Shown: positions 9,535 through 19,122 of the stretch, piece after piece
How positions within the stretch are numbered: position 1 is the first letter of the stretch
How the letters are laid out: the number at the start of each line of letters is the position of its first letter
NCBI RefSeq assembly: GCF_000759975.1
Contig: NZ_JNAM01000010.1
Span: 124,001-188,000, forward strand
Reading direction: 5' to 3'
Source: Prochlorococcus marinus str. MIT 9302
Lineage (GTDB): Bacteria; Cyanobacteriota; Cyanobacteriia; PCC-6307; Cyanobiaceae
Length of the DNA: 64,000 nucleotides
Program-made: the position numbers and the translations under genes
The notes under the pieces: model-generated
The model's database searches: none
Seen by the model: the letters and a program-made list of their open reading frames with translations, nothing else
Told to the model about the DNA's origin: nothing

Positions 9535-9990
9535 TTAATTTTTCTCACCAATTATATGTACATTTATAATTCTTTCCTTTTGATCAAATCTATGTTCCCA
9601 TAAATAAACTGCTTGCCATGTGCCAAGCATGATTTTCCCGTCTTGAAAACTCAAAGATAAACAAGTGTTTGTTAAGGATGTTTTAATATGTGCTGGCATA
9701 TCGTCAGCTCCTTCTTGATAATGTTTATATGATATTTCTTTTCTATCTTTTGATAAGGTTAAGTAGGAATCATAGGGAACTATAGATTGCATATATTTTT
9801 TTAGGTCTCTTAGTACATTTGGATCTGCGTTCTCATTAATAGTTAAGCTGCAACTGGTATGAAGTGAAGTTAAATTAAAAATTCCGGAATGAAAATTATT
9901 TTTTTCAATATATAAATTTAAATCATATGTGATGTCAATAAAACCCTCTCCATTGGTTATGTATTTTAATTTTGAAAATATTTGTTCCAT
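9535..9990 (-). CDS. YjbQ/UPF0047 family protein
   Basis: The 151-residue protein shows the UPF0047 pattern: TSLHTSCSLTINENADP near the middle, DDMPAHIKTSL with a conserved His, and the C-terminal GTWQAVYLWEHR ending the fold. Members have weak thiamine phosphate synthase activity and bind metal through conserved His and Glu residues, but their physiological role is unsettled. The full-length domain is present with no extra parts. It heads a probable minus-strand operon with phhB and the COG0523 GTPase. Confidence 0.88.
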   Translation of the reverse strand: MEQIFSKLKYITNGEGFIDITYDLNLYIEKNNFHSGIFNLTSLHTSCSLTINENADPNVLRDLKKYMQSIVPYDSYLTLSKDRKEISYKHYQEGADDMPAHIKTSLTNTCLSLSFQDGKIMLGTWQAVYLWEHRFDQKERIINVHIIGEKN

Positions 9991-10100
9991 ATAAATTAAA
10001 AAACTTAATTAATCAATATTCTATTATGGATAAATATTTATGTTTTTATGCAGACATTATAATTTTTATCTTAAAATAAATTTATTTAAAATTTAAATTT

Positions 10101-11606
10101 TTGGCCGAAACTCAATGGAATAAGCTGGGTGCTTATCTTAAAGAAACTCAAATATTAGGTTCAATCCAAAATACACTTTATTGGGATCAGAATACTGGGA
10201 TGCCAAAGAAAGGAGCTTCTTGGAGGTCTGAACAACTTACTTATATTGCAAAAGTATTGCATAAAAGAAATTCTTCAGAAGAATTTTCTAATTTAATACA
10301 ATCTGCTAAAAATGAACTATTAGATATTGATAGAAATTCCGATAATCAACTTTTTATCAAAGATAAAGAAAGAAATATTAATCTTTTATTGAAGGAATTT
10401 AATAGAGAAAGAAATTTAGATCCTAAATTAGTTGAGTCTTTGGCAAAGGCAAAATCTAAAGGGTATGAAAGCTGGCAAGAAGCTAAGAAAAAATCAGATT
10501 TTAAAATTTTTCTTCCATTATTTAAAGAATTACTCAAATTGCGGATTGAAGAGGCAAAACAAATATCTGATCAATATTCACCTTGGGAGACATTAGCCCA
10601 ACCCTTTGAACCAGAATTAACTTTGAAATGGTTGAAAAAAATGTTTCAACCATTAAAAGAAACTATCCCAGCCTTGATTAAAGGAATTAATAAATCAAAA
10701 AAAAATCATTGGGATTTAAGTCCAGAATCTCAACAAAATTTATGTTCTAAATTACTTGATGAGTTTGGGAGAGATAAAGATCTCGTTGTTGTTGGTAAAT
10801 CTCCTCATCCTTTCTCGATTACATTAGGACCTAATGATTATAGGATTACTACAAGGATTGTTGAAGGTGAACCATTATCAAGTTTCCTAGCAACTGCGCA
10901 TGAGTGGGGACATTCAATTTATGAGCAGGGTTTGCCATCTCAAAGTCATCAATGGTTTGCTTGGCCTTTAGGTCAAGCAACTTCTATGGGGATTCATGAA
11001 AGTCAATCTTTATTTTGGGAAAATAGAATAGTTAAATCCCAATCTTTTTCAAAAAGATTTTTCAAAAAATTTGTTTCGGCTGGATGTTCGCTAAATAATT
11101 ATTTAGAACTCTGGAAATCTATTAATCATTTGGAAGCAGGCTTAAATAGGGTTGAAGCAGATGAATTGACTTATGGCTTACACATATTAATAAGAACCGA
11201 ACTCGAAATAGATTTAATTGAAAGAGGGTTACCTGCTGAAGATATTCCAACAGAATGGAATAAAAGATATGATGAACTTCTAGGAATAAAACCATCTAAT
11301 GATTCAGAAGGTTGTCTTCAAGATGTTCATTGGAGCGAAGGTGCGTTTGGCTATTTCCCCTCATATTTGTTAGGACATCTTATAAGTGCACAAATTTCAA
11401 ATCAAATGGAAAGAGACATTGGTTTGATTGATAACTTAATTGAAAATGGTGAATATCAAAAGATCATCGTTTGGTTAAAAAATAATATACACAAATATGG
11501 CAGATCCGTTAATTCTATGGAGTTGGTAAGAGCTGTAACTAATGAAGAATTATCGCCAAACTATTTTATTAATCATTTAAGGTCTAAACTAGATGATTTT
11601 TGCTGA
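10101..11606 (+). CDS. carboxypeptidase Taq (M32) family metallopeptidase
   Basis: The 501-residue protein has the zinc site HEWGH (267-271) and the downstream HESQS motif (299-303) that defines M32 carboxypeptidases, plus GKSPHPFSIT and the C-terminal GAFGYFPSYLLGH typical of the family. It would remove C-terminal residues from peptides in the cytoplasm. The start is TTG at 10101: no upstream ATG is in frame, and the family N-terminus (LYWDQNTGMPKKGASWRSEQL) begins too early for the first internal ATG to be right. It is divergent from the YjbQ gene across about 110 bases. Confidence 0.93.
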   Translation: MAETQWNKLGAYLKETQILGSIQNTLYWDQNTGMPKKGASWRSEQLTYIAKVLHKRNSSEEFSNLIQSAKNELLDIDRNSDNQLFIKDKERNINLLLKEFNRERNLDPKLVESLAKAKSKGYESWQEAKKKSDFKIFLPLFKELLKLRIEEAKQISDQYSPWETLAQPFEPELTLKWLKKMFQPLKETIPALIKGINKSKKNHWDLSPESQQNLCSKLLDEFGRDKDLVVVGKSPHPFSITLGPNDYRITTRIVEGEPLSSFLATAHEWGHSIYEQGLPSQSHQWFAWPLGQATSMGIHESQSLFWENRIVKSQSFSKRFFKKFVSAGCSLNNYLELWKSINHLEAGLNRVEADELTYGLHILIRTELEIDLIERGLPAEDIPTEWNKRYDELLGIKPSNDSEGCLQDVHWSEGAFGYFPSYLLGHLISAQISNQMERDIGLIDNLIENGEYQKIIVWLKNNIHKYGRSVNSMELVRAVTNEELSPNYFINHLRSKLDDFC

Positions 11607-11669
11607 AACATTACTTTTAAAGAATTTGGTTGGGTGTGAGGATGTAATATAAACAAAAATAATTTCTTG

Positions 11670-12257
11670 ATGGCTAATCTTAATCAACCCCCAAGTAGGG
11701 TTACACCAAATCTATTACATATACTAAATGCTTTCACTGATAGCTCAAATTCAATAGTTAACACTATTGTTGAATTGAATTCTAATACGATAAATAAATA
11801 TGAATTAATTACAGAAACGGGTCATCTTAAACTTGATAGGGTGGGTTATTCTTCACTTGCTTATCCCTTTGCTTATGGTTGTATACCAAGGACTTGGGAT
11901 GAAGATGGTGATCCACTTGATATAGAAATTGTTGGAGTTGCTGAGCCATTGATTCCTGGTTCTATTGTCGAGGCTAGGATTATTGGTGTAATGAAATTTG
12001 ATGATGGTGGAGAGGTAGATGATAAGGTAATAGCAGTTCTGGCTGATGATAAAAGAATGGGACATATCTCAAGTTTTAAAGACCTTGGAGAGCATTGGCT
12101 AAAAGAAACGAAGTATTATTGGGAACACTACAAAGATCTAAAAAAACCAGGAACATGTACTGTGAATGGTTTTTTTGGGATAGAAGAAGCTGTTGAAGTA
12201 ATTAAAGATTGTGAAGATAGATATAAAAAAGAAATTGATCCTAAATTAGTAAATTAA
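11670..12257 (+). CDS. ppa: family I inorganic pyrophosphatase, catalytic residues intact
   Basis: The 195-residue soluble pyrophosphatase hydrolyses the PPi made by biosynthesis. The start is the ATG at 11670; an in-frame TTG immediately before it is less likely. Catalytic residues equivalent to the E. coli set are present: KYE at 43-45, R57, D79/D81/D84 in EDGDPLD, the Asp-rich FDDGGEVDDK (110-119), and Y154-K155 in EHYKDL. It has about 25 extra N-terminal residues over the E. coli enzyme. A second, altered paralogue lies at 27006-27560. It is convergent with hemC, six bases apart. Confidence 0.93.
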   Translation: MANLNQPPSRVTPNLLHILNAFTDSSNSIVNTIVELNSNTINKYELITETGHLKLDRVGYSSLAYPFAYGCIPRTWDEDGDPLDIEIVGVAEPLIPGSIVEARIIGVMKFDDGGEVDDKVIAVLADDKRMGHISSFKDLGEHWLKETKYYWEHYKDLKKPGTCTVNGFFGIEEAVEVIKDCEDRYKKEIDPKLVN

Positions 12258-12263
12258 CTAATT

Positions 12264-13214
12264 CTATTTTTCTCTAAATTGTTCAAATATTTCGCTCAGT
12301 ATTTCGTCTGCACCTTGGAGCTTTAGTTTTTTAGCGAGTTCTTTGCCTACTTCTTCAGGATCATTAATATTGCCAATATATTGATCTTTAATTAGTCTTT
12401 CTCCATCGAGAGATGCAACCATACCAGTAAGACAAAGTTGATCATTCTGAATTTTACTATTCACACCTATTGGCACTTGGCATCCCCCTTCAAGTTCTCT
12501 TAAAAAAGCCCTCTCTGCTAGACATCTTTGACTAGAGGGTTTATGTTCTAAGACATTTATAATTTCTAAAACCTTTTTATCATCAGATTTACATTCAATA
12601 CCTAGTGCTCCTTGACCAACAGCATGAAGGGAAATTTCATTTGGAATAATCTGGTGAATTCTTGATTCAAATCCCAATCTCTTTAAACCAGCTGCAGCAA
12701 GAATTATGCAATCAAATTCACCGGCATCTAATTTTTCTATTCTTGTAATTACATTTCCCCTGATATCTTTAAATACAAGATGAGGATACTTATTTCTTAA
12801 TTGTGCAAGTCTTCTCAGAGAGCTTGTCCCCACAATTGAACCTGCTGGTAAAGTTTCTAATTTATAACAATCATTTTTTTTGTTTACAACTAAAGCATCA
12901 GCAGGATCTTCTCTTTTTGTTATGCATCCTAATTTAAGGCCACTAGGTAAATTAGTTGGTAAATCTTTTAGAGAATGTACTGCTATATCTGCCTGGCCTA
13001 CAAGCATTTGTGCTTCAAGTTCTTTTGTAAATAAACCTTTGTCACCGATTTTTGCTAAAGCTACATCAAGGATTTTGTCACCTTGAGTTGCCATAGCCTC
13101 AACGGATACCTCTAAATTGGGAATATTCCTTTCTAGTTGATCTTTAACCCATAAAGTTTGAACCATTGCTAGTTTACTTCTTCTACTAGCTATTTTCAGC
13201 TTAAAATTAGTCAT
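12264..13214 (-). CDS. hemC: porphobilinogen deaminase (hydroxymethylbilane synthase)
   Basis: The 316-residue enzyme polymerises four porphobilinogens into hydroxymethylbilane, upstream of both haem and chlorophyll. Motifs seen are [12 protein letters not shown] at the start, HSLKDLP (80-86), GTSSLRR (129-135), and the cofactor-attachment cysteine C245 in [10 protein letters not shown], which binds the dipyrromethane primer. Length is normal. It lies downstream of the sigma factor gene on the same strand with a 97-base gap, so linkage of transcription is uncertain. Confidence 0.97.
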   Translation of the reverse strand: MTNFKLKIASRRSKLAMVQTLWVKDQLERNIPNLEVSVEAMATQGDKILDVALAKIGDKGLFTKELEAQMLVGQADIAVHSLKDLPTNLPSGLKLGCITKREDPADALVVNKKNDCYKLETLPAGSIVGTSSLRRLAQLRNKYPHLVFKDIRGNVITRIEKLDAGEFDCIILAAAGLKRLGFESRIHQIIPNEISLHAVGQGALGIECKSDDKKVLEIINVLEHKPSSQRCLAERAFLRELEGGCQVPIGVNSKIQNDQLCLTGMVASLDGERLIKDQYIGNINDPEEVGKELAKKLKLQGADEILSEIFEQFREK

Positions 13215-13311
13215 TAAATATTATTTTGAGTTTGAATTAAAAATTAAGTCGAATTTATTTTAAGCTATTCTTTTGCAAGTTTCTAAAGCTGAAAATTATA
13301 TTTAACTTTTT

Positions 13312-14493
13312 TTATTTTATATATTCTTTTAAAACTCCATTTCGATTTGGATGTCTAAGCTTTCTAAGAGCTTTTGCTTCTATTTGCCTGATTCTTTCTC
13401 TTGTTACATCAAAAATCTGTCCGATTTCTTCAAGAGTTTTCATTCGTCCGTCATCAATTCCATATCTCAACCTAAGCACATCTCTTTCTCTTGGACTGAG
13501 AGTCGCTAAAACTCCTTCTAAATCTTCTCTTAATAAGGTTTTAGAAACATCCTGCTCTGGATTTTCTATATCAGCTTCTATAAAGTCTCCAAGTCTTGAG
13601 TCTTCTTCTTTACCTATTGGAGTTTCTAAAGAAATAGGCAGCTGAGCACTTTTAGCTATAAATCTTAATTTTTCAATTGTCATTTCCATACTCTCAGCTA
13701 TCTCTTCTTCACTTGGTTTTCTCCCAAATTCTTGGCTGAGAACTTTTGTGGTTTTTTTGATTCTGGATATTGTCTCGTATAAATGAACTGGCAATCTAAT
13801 AGTCCTACTTTGATCTGCGATTGCTCTAGTAATGGCTTGGCGAATCCACCAAGTAGCATAAGTAGAGAATTTATAACCTTTTTCATGGTCAAATTTTTCT
13901 GCTGCCCTTATTAGACCCAAACTTCCTTCTTGTATTAAATCTTGAAATGATAAACCTCTATTCATATATTTTTTAGCAATAGAGACAACTAATCTTAAAT
14001 TTGATTGCACCATTTTTTCTTTAGCTCTTCTTCCTAAAAGCAGTCTTCTTCTGAATTTGGAAAGAGGCATATCTATTAATTCGGCCCATTCTCTAACAGA
14101 AGGGAAATGGCCTTTTTCTGACTCATATTGAGTTGCCAGTTCTTCTAATTGGAGTAAATCAGCAATTTTTCTTGCGAGTTCAATTTCTTCATCTGGTCTT
14201 AAAAGTCTAATTCTTCCAATTTCTTGCAGGTAAACTCTGATTGAATCTTCAGTGTATATGCCTTTTGGTCCAAGCTTTATGTTCCCAAGACCTTTGTCTT
14301 CGTCTTCAGAATCACTAAACTCATTATTGGTTTCTAAGCTGCTTTCGTTTGAATCAGAAGATCCCTGTAAATTTTGACTATTAATATTACTATCTTCTTC
14401 AGCTACTGTTTCTAAATTAGTATTAATTTTTTTGTTAATCTTTTTTTTTGAACTAGGCTTGGAATTCTTCGATTCTGCTGCTACTGGACACAT
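13312..14493 (-). CDS. rpoD: principal (group 1) sigma-70 factor
   Basis: The 393-residue protein has a Ser/Asn/acidic-rich N-terminal tail (1-75), region 1.2 ([16 protein letters not shown]), the core region 2 with [20 protein letters not shown] and [14 protein letters not shown], region 3, and region 4.2 helix-turn-helix [27 protein letters not shown] (in two halves: [14 protein letters not shown] and [13 protein letters not shown]). The completeness of 1.2-4.2 and match to the housekeeping consensus mark it as the principal cyanobacterial sigma rather than an alternative group 2 factor, though those are close. It has an unusually good ribosome binding site for this genome. Confidence 0.93.
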   Translation of the reverse strand: MCPVAAESKNSKPSSKKKINKKINTNLETVAEEDSNINSQNLQGSSDSNESSLETNNEFSDSEDEDKGLGNIKLGPKGIYTEDSIRVYLQEIGRIRLLRPDEEIELARKIADLLQLEELATQYESEKGHFPSVREWAELIDMPLSKFRRRLLLGRRAKEKMVQSNLRLVVSIAKKYMNRGLSFQDLIQEGSLGLIRAAEKFDHEKGYKFSTYATWWIRQAITRAIADQSRTIRLPVHLYETISRIKKTTKVLSQEFGRKPSEEEIAESMEMTIEKLRFIAKSAQLPISLETPIGKEEDSRLGDFIEADIENPEQDVSKTLLREDLEGVLATLSPRERDVLRLRYGIDDGRMKTLEEIGQIFDVTRERIRQIEAKALRKLRHPNRNGVLKEYIK

Positions 14494-14498
14494 GATTT

Positions 14499-14506
14499 AC
14501 TCCTTT
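14499..14506 (-). promoter_or_regulatory. strong Shine-Dalgarno of the sigma factor gene
   Basis: On the minus strand AAAGGAGT lies five bases before the ATG at 14493. Most genes here lack a recognisable Shine-Dalgarno, so this near-perfect site supports the chosen start and suggests efficient translation. Confidence 0.6.
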
Positions 14507-14626
14507 CTACGGTGAATTTAACTAGATAAAATTTTATTTAGGGCTAATTTGTACATTTAGTAGTAAAGTACCCCTTAATTTGTAAAAGAACTTTTTCAGG
14601 AATGTTAAAAAAAAAAGTTTTTTAAA

Positions 14627-14655
14627 TTGTTGAAAAATTTAAATAGTGCTATAGA
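14627..14655 (+). promoter_or_regulatory. candidate sigma-70 promoter for priA
   Basis: TTGTTG (14627-14632) and TATAGA (14650-14655) are separated by 17 bases, close to a housekeeping promoter. Transcription would begin near 14662, giving a leader of about 155 bases. In such AT-rich DNA chance matches are frequent. Confidence 0.4.
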
Positions 14656-14733
14656 TTACCTAAAGTAAAAAGTCTTGGGATTTCTCAGACAGGCAGATCA
14701 GGTTTTGAATTTTCACTCAATGATCAAAGCTTC

Positions 14734-14820
14734 ATGTCTCCCTTAAGAGCAGGATACTTACAATGTGAAAAAAACACTTTGTGGAATGTTCAACAATCCA
14801 ATACTAAGAAAAAGTTTTGA
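14734..14820 (+). CDS. possible 28-codon upstream ORF overlapping the priA start
   Basis: An ATG at 14734 opens a frame of 28 codons beginning MSPLRAGYLQCEKNT and ending with TGA at 14818-14820. The stop overlaps the priA TTG start (14817-14819), an arrangement that can couple translation. The frame also contains the 15-base repeat segment at 14780-14794. No family is recognised, no Shine-Dalgarno precedes it, and it may be a chance frame. Confidence 0.25.
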   Translation: MSPLRAGYLQCEKNTLWNVQQSNTKKKF

Positions 14821-17093
14821 AGCCGGCAAGTAATCAATTATTAAATATCTCCTATAAATTAGAAATATTGCTTGATATAGGTAGTAGTAATAATAGCTTT
14901 TACTATTTAGATGGAAATAATCTTGGGGTAGAAGTTGGGGATATTGTAATTGTGAAACTAAGAGGGAGATTATTGAATGGGTTGGTGATCTCCAAAGAGA
15001 ACTTTTCGAAAATTAATCAAGATGAAGCAAATATTACTGCAGGAAGAAGTATAAGATATTTGTTTGTTGAAGGAATTTTGCAGAAAAGAATAATTGATAA
15101 TTGTTGGAGAGAATGGATAGAGTCTCTAGCTTCTTTTTATATGGTTAGTAATTTAAAAATGTTTAAAACAGCATTTCCTCCAGGTTGGATTGGTAAATAT
15201 AAAAAAAATTCACAAGGAATGAAAACTCAAATATGGATTGAAACCAAAAAAGGATTTGATATAAAAAAAAATGAATTGACCAATAAAGAATTTTTATTAA
15301 TAAATACTTTGCCCGAAAAAGGTGATTGGCAAAGTGAATTAATAAAGTCTGGTTTTAATTACACTCTCATTAACTCAATGGTAAGTAAAAATTACCTGGT
15401 TAAATCTAAAAGAAAAAAGACAATAATTACTAAATTAAATTCCTTTTTAAATGATCATATTGCAACAAAAAAACCAAATCTTACATATGAGCAAAAAATT
15501 GCATTTCAAGAATTTCAAACAATGAAACCTGGAGATGCTTTACTTTTATGGGGTGAGACGGGTTCAGGGAAAACAGAAGTTTATATGAGAATTTCTGAAT
15601 ATCAATTATTTAAGAAAAAAAGTTGTTTGATACTTGCCCCAGAAATTGGCCTAATTCCGCAACTTGTTGATAGATTTAGTCGGCGATTTAATAATGTTGT
15701 TTACGAATATCATAGTAATTGTTCTTCTGGTCATAGAACGTTAGTTTGGAAGAAAATTATTAATGCTAATGAGCCTCTAATAGTTATAGGAACAAGGTCT
15801 GCAGTTTTTCTCCCAATTAAAAATCTAGGATTAATAATAATGGATGAAGAACATGATGTTTCATATAAGCAAGATAGCCCTATGCCTTGTTATGACGCAA
15901 GAGAGATTGCTATTGAAATTGTAAAAAGGAACTCTGCAAAGCTTATCTTTGGGAGTGCAACTCCATCAATGAAGACTTGGAAAAAGTGTTTTTTTGAAAA
16001 GGATTTTAAGTTGGTAAGAATGATTCAAAGGATATCAAGTAAAGAGGTGCCTGAAATAAGAATTATTGATATGCGTGATGAATTTAAGAAGGGAAATATG
16101 AAAATCTTATCCGATGAATTATTACAATTGCTACCTCAACTACGATTTAAGAATGAGCAGGCAATAATTTTGATCCCTAGAAGGGGGCATAGTGGGTTTT
16201 TAAGTTGTAGAAATTGCGGATATTTAATAAATTGTCCCAATTGTGACGTTCCTTTATCGGTTCATCTCGGTTCACAAGGAACAAAATGGTTAAGATGTCA
16301 CTGGTGTGAGCATAAATCAAGACTGATCAATCGTTGCCCAGATTGTAATTCAAATGCCTTCAAACCTTTTGGAATAGGGACTCAAAGAGTTATTGAGTTT
16401 TTAAATGAAGAATTTCCAGACTTAAGAGTACTTCGCTTTGATCGAGATACAACCTCAGGAAAGGATGGTCATAGAGATATTCTTTCAAAGTTTTCTAGAG
16501 GTGATGCCGATATTCTTGTAGGGACTCAAATGTTAGCAAAAGGTATTGACATCCCCAATATCACTCTTTCAGTAGTTTTAGCAGCAGATGGATTGCTTCA
16601 TCGTCCCGATATTTCGGCAGAAGAAAAATCATTACAATTGTTTTTACAATTAGCTGGCAGGGCAGGCAGGGCTCAAAAAAAAGGAAAAGTCATTTTTCAA
16701 ACATATAAACCAAGCCATCCTGTAATTTCATATCTTCAAAATAGAGATTACGAAAGATTTTTAATTGAAAATTCGAAATTGAGAAAAGATGCAAATTTGT
16801 TCCCATTTTGCAAAATTTGCCTTCTTAAATTATCAGGTGAAAACTATGAATTAACTGAATCAATTGCAATAAAATTAGCAAAATATCTACTAAATCTTTG
16901 TGAGAAAAGGAATTGGAAATTAATTGGTCCTGCTCCAAGTTTAATTGCGAAAGTTGGGAAAAAATTTAGGTGGCAGATATTAATCCATGGTCCTGAAGGC
17001 TCAAAGATCCCTTTGCCAGATAGGTCATTATTATGGAAACTTATTCCAAAAAATGTTTTTTTAACAATTGACGTTAATCCAGTAGAGTTGTAA
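14817..17093 (+). CDS. priA: primosomal replication restart helicase PriA
   Basis: The 758-residue superfamily 2 helicase restarts stalled forks by loading the replicative helicase. It has an N-terminal 3' DNA-binding domain (1-110), Walker A GETGSGKT (246-253), the DEEH box (343-346), TRSAVFLP, and a zinc-binding insertion of paired cysteines (CRNCGYLINCPNC and CHWCEHKSRLINRCPDC). Motifs V/VI (GTQMLAKGID, LAGRAGRAQKKG) follow. The start is TTG at 14817; homology to the PriA N-terminus (VGDIVIVKLRGR at about 40) fits this start. The gene is followed without a gap by a convergent membrane protein gene. Confidence 0.95.
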   Translation: MKPASNQLLNISYKLEILLDIGSSNNSFYYLDGNNLGVEVGDIVIVKLRGRLLNGLVISKENFSKINQDEANITAGRSIRYLFVEGILQKRIIDNCWREWIESLASFYMVSNLKMFKTAFPPGWIGKYKKNSQGMKTQIWIETKKGFDIKKNELTNKEFLLINTLPEKGDWQSELIKSGFNYTLINSMVSKNYLVKSKRKKTIITKLNSFLNDHIATKKPNLTYEQKIAFQEFQTMKPGDALLLWGETGSGKTEVYMRISEYQLFKKKSCLILAPEIGLIPQLVDRFSRRFNNVVYEYHSNCSSGHRTLVWKKIINANEPLIVIGTRSAVFLPIKNLGLIIMDEEHDVSYKQDSPMPCYDAREIAIEIVKRNSAKLIFGSATPSMKTWKKCFFEKDFKLVRMIQRISSKEVPEIRIIDMRDEFKKGNMKILSDELLQLLPQLRFKNEQAIILIPRRGHSGFLSCRNCGYLINCPNCDVPLSVHLGSQGTKWLRCHWCEHKSRLINRCPDCNSNAFKPFGIGTQRVIEFLNEEFPDLRVLRFDRDTTSGKDGHRDILSKFSRGDADILVGTQMLAKGIDIPNITLSVVLAADGLLHRPDISAEEKSLQLFLQLAGRAGRAQKKGKVIFQTYKPSHPVISYLQNRDYERFLIENSKLRKDANLFPFCKICLLKLSGENYELTESIAIKLAKYLLNLCEKRNWKLIGPAPSLIAKVGKKFRWQILIHGPEGSKIPLPDRSLLWKLIPKNVFLTIDVNPVEL

Positions 17094-18203
17094 TTACTTA
17101 GAAGGAAGTTGAGGTAAATCCGTACCTAACTTAAATCTATAGAATCTTAATAAATAAGCCAATATTATTATTATTAAAATAATAGTTATGCCAATCAACA
17201 ATTTGTTCCAGCTCCAAAAAGAAAATTCTAGACTATTCATCTGACCCAGATTTAAATTCCAAATTATTAGATTTTTTGTGATTTCTAAGTTTGAATTATT
17301 TTTAAGAGTAAGGGAAGCTTTATTTGGGTGAATGATTTTCAAAATGAATTCTAAATCATCAACATTTTGAATAGAGCTGAGATCTAAATCCATTCTGTAA
17401 AAGTATTTTTTAAAAAAAATGAAGTTTTTTTGAGTAGTAATTATTTCTATATTTGTTGGTCCTCCCGCTAACTCTCCTGCAGTATTTTGGATTATTTTAA
17501 GAACTTGATTTGTATTTTCTAGATTAAGATTTTTATTTTTCAGAGAAAAAGTAGATGCATCTTGAGCAATTTCTGCATCAGGAAAAATATCTTTAATTTT
17601 CTCTTCAAATTTTATCTGCCAAGGTAATTTTTTAATGTATTTACTCTCTATCACTAAATTATTAGTTATTGAATCAAGTTCACTAATATCTAGAGTATTC
17701 TCAATTTTAACGCAGCCACTCAAGAGTGGAATTAATAATAATAATATTAAAAAAATGATCAGTGAAAAGCCCTTCTTAAAGGGTTTTGTTTCACCAGTTG
17801 GGGTATCAGTAACATTGATAAATTTCTTTTTCTCAACTACTACTTTTTTTTTGCCCAGTGAGTTAAGAGATTTTTTATTTAGTGATGGGTCGCTTTCAAA
17901 CTGAACGTTCCAATTTTCTGGTTTTTTAATTTCAGGAGAATCTATAACTTCCATCAAATATTTTGCATTTTCTCTAGTCTTATTATCGTAGGATTTTAGA
18001 AGCTCTTTACAAAATCTTTTTGCCTCCTCCTTTTTATTGATACCACAAAGAGCAGTAATTAAAATGGTTCTTAAATTTACTCCCTCTTTACTTGATAAAG
18101 GAAATGATTCTATTATCGGTAAAAGAAATTCAATGCAATAATGATACTCACCTTTAGCTAAAGCAAGTTCCACGGTCTCTAAAACTTGCTCATAAGTTTT
18201 CAT
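17094..18203 (-). CDS. membrane protein resembling cyanobacterial DUF3153, with N-terminal helical repeat
   Basis: The 369-residue protein has a TPR-like helical N-terminus (about 1-105), a Lys/Ser linker, a transmembrane segment near 145-160 ending LIPLLSGCVKIENTLDIS, an extracytoplasmic domain (about 170-325), and a second transmembrane segment near 335-355. The LLSGC stretch looks like a lipobox but is internal, so lipidation is doubtful. The C-terminal part resembles DUF3153, a cyanobacterial family of unknown function; this is from memory of the family. It lies four bases from argB on the same strand, suggesting co-transcription. Confidence 0.65.
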   Translation of the reverse strand: MKTYEQVLETVELALAKGEYHYCIEFLLPIIESFPLSSKEGVNLRTILITALCGINKKEEAKRFCKELLKSYDNKTRENAKYLMEVIDSPEIKKPENWNVQFESDPSLNKKSLNSLGKKKVVVEKKKFINVTDTPTGETKPFKKGFSLIIFLILLLLIPLLSGCVKIENTLDISELDSITNNLVIESKYIKKLPWQIKFEEKIKDIFPDAEIAQDASTFSLKNKNLNLENTNQVLKIIQNTAGELAGGPTNIEIITTQKNFIFFKKYFYRMDLDLSSIQNVDDLEFILKIIHPNKASLTLKNNSNLEITKNLIIWNLNLGQMNSLEFSFWSWNKLLIGITIILIIIILAYLLRFYRFKLGTDLPQLPSK

Positions 18204-18206
18204 AAT

Positions 18207-19058
18207 TTAGGCAACTATCATTGTACCTATCCCAGAATTTGTAAAAATCTCAAGAAGTAATGAATGTTCTATTCGTCCATCGATTATGTGAGCTGCTTTG
18301 ACTCCTTGTGCTAAAGCTCTTATGCAACATTCTGTTTTTGGAATCATACCTTCAGTGACAATTTTTTTATCAATAAAATCTCTTGCCTCTTTAAGATTCA
18401 TTTTTTCAACAAGACTATTTTTGTTATCTTTTTCTTTTAAAATACCTTGAGTATCAGTAAGAAGTATAAGTTTTTCTGCATTTATTGAGGCAGCAATTTC
18501 CCCAGCTACAAAATCTGCATTAATATTATGCGAGATACCCTCCATGGTTGATCCTATACTAGAAATAATAGGGATATACCCTTTAGTAATAAGAGGATCT
18601 AAAATTTCAGGGTTTATTTTTGTGACCTCTCCGACTAGCCCATGGCTCCCATCCCCTAATTCTCTGGATTGAATTAAGTTCCCATCAAGACCTGATATTC
18701 CCACAGCTAGGGATCCAGTTTTATTAATGCCTCTAACAATTTGTTTATTGACCCTACCCATTAGAACCATCTCGACAATATCCATTGTTTTTTGATCAGT
18801 AATTCTTAATCCATTTTCAAATTTAGGAGATATTTCTAATTTCTTTAACCAATTATTAATCTCGGGCCCTCCTCCATGAATTACTATTGGGCAAACTCCT
18901 ACGCTTGATAAAAGAGCTATATCTCTAAAAAAAGCCTTTTTTAAATCATCCTCCTCCATGACAGAACCACCATATTTGATAACAATTTTTCTACCTGAGA
19001 AACTTTGTATATATGGAAGTGCTTCGCTTAATATTGATACTCTTTGAGAATCATTCAT
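18207..19058 (-). CDS. argB: N-acetylglutamate kinase
   Basis: The 283-residue amino acid kinase phosphorylates N-acetylglutamate in arginine synthesis. Visible are the N-terminal [20 protein letters not shown] for substrate binding, [20 protein letters not shown] and the C-terminal GGMIPK-type [10 protein letters not shown]. In cyanobacteria this enzyme is relieved of arginine inhibition by PII; the C-terminal loop for that is present by position but not proven. It is followed after three bases by the DUF3153-like gene. Confidence 0.97.
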   Translation of the reverse strand: MNDSQRVSILSEALPYIQSFSGRKIVIKYGGSVMEEDDLKKAFFRDIALLSSVGVCPIVIHGGGPEINNWLKKLEISPKFENGLRITDQKTMDIVEMVLMGRVNKQIVRGINKTGSLAVGISGLDGNLIQSRELGDGSHGLVGEVTKINPEILDPLITKGYIPIISSIGSTMEGISHNINADFVAGEIAASINAEKLILLTDTQGILKEKDNKNSLVEKMNLKEARDFIDKKIVTEGMIPKTECCIRALAQGVKAAHIIDGRIEHSLLLEIFTNSGIGTMIVA

Positions 19059-19122
19059 TATTGAAAATTATTAAAACTTTATTGAATTAAGAAATTAGGT
19101 TTTTACAAATATATCCCTATAT

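Larger units (their letters stand above)
14494..14816. other. 323-base divergent intergenic region between rpoD and priA
   Basis: This gap holds the rpoD ribosome binding site at one end and a candidate priA promoter (14627-14655) in the middle. The last 155 bases form the presumed priA leader. That leader contains a 28-codon upstream reading frame (14734-14820) and a 15-base segment (14780-14794) exactly complementary to a segment upstream of csoS1. No tRNA-like fold is seen. Confidence 0.6.
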
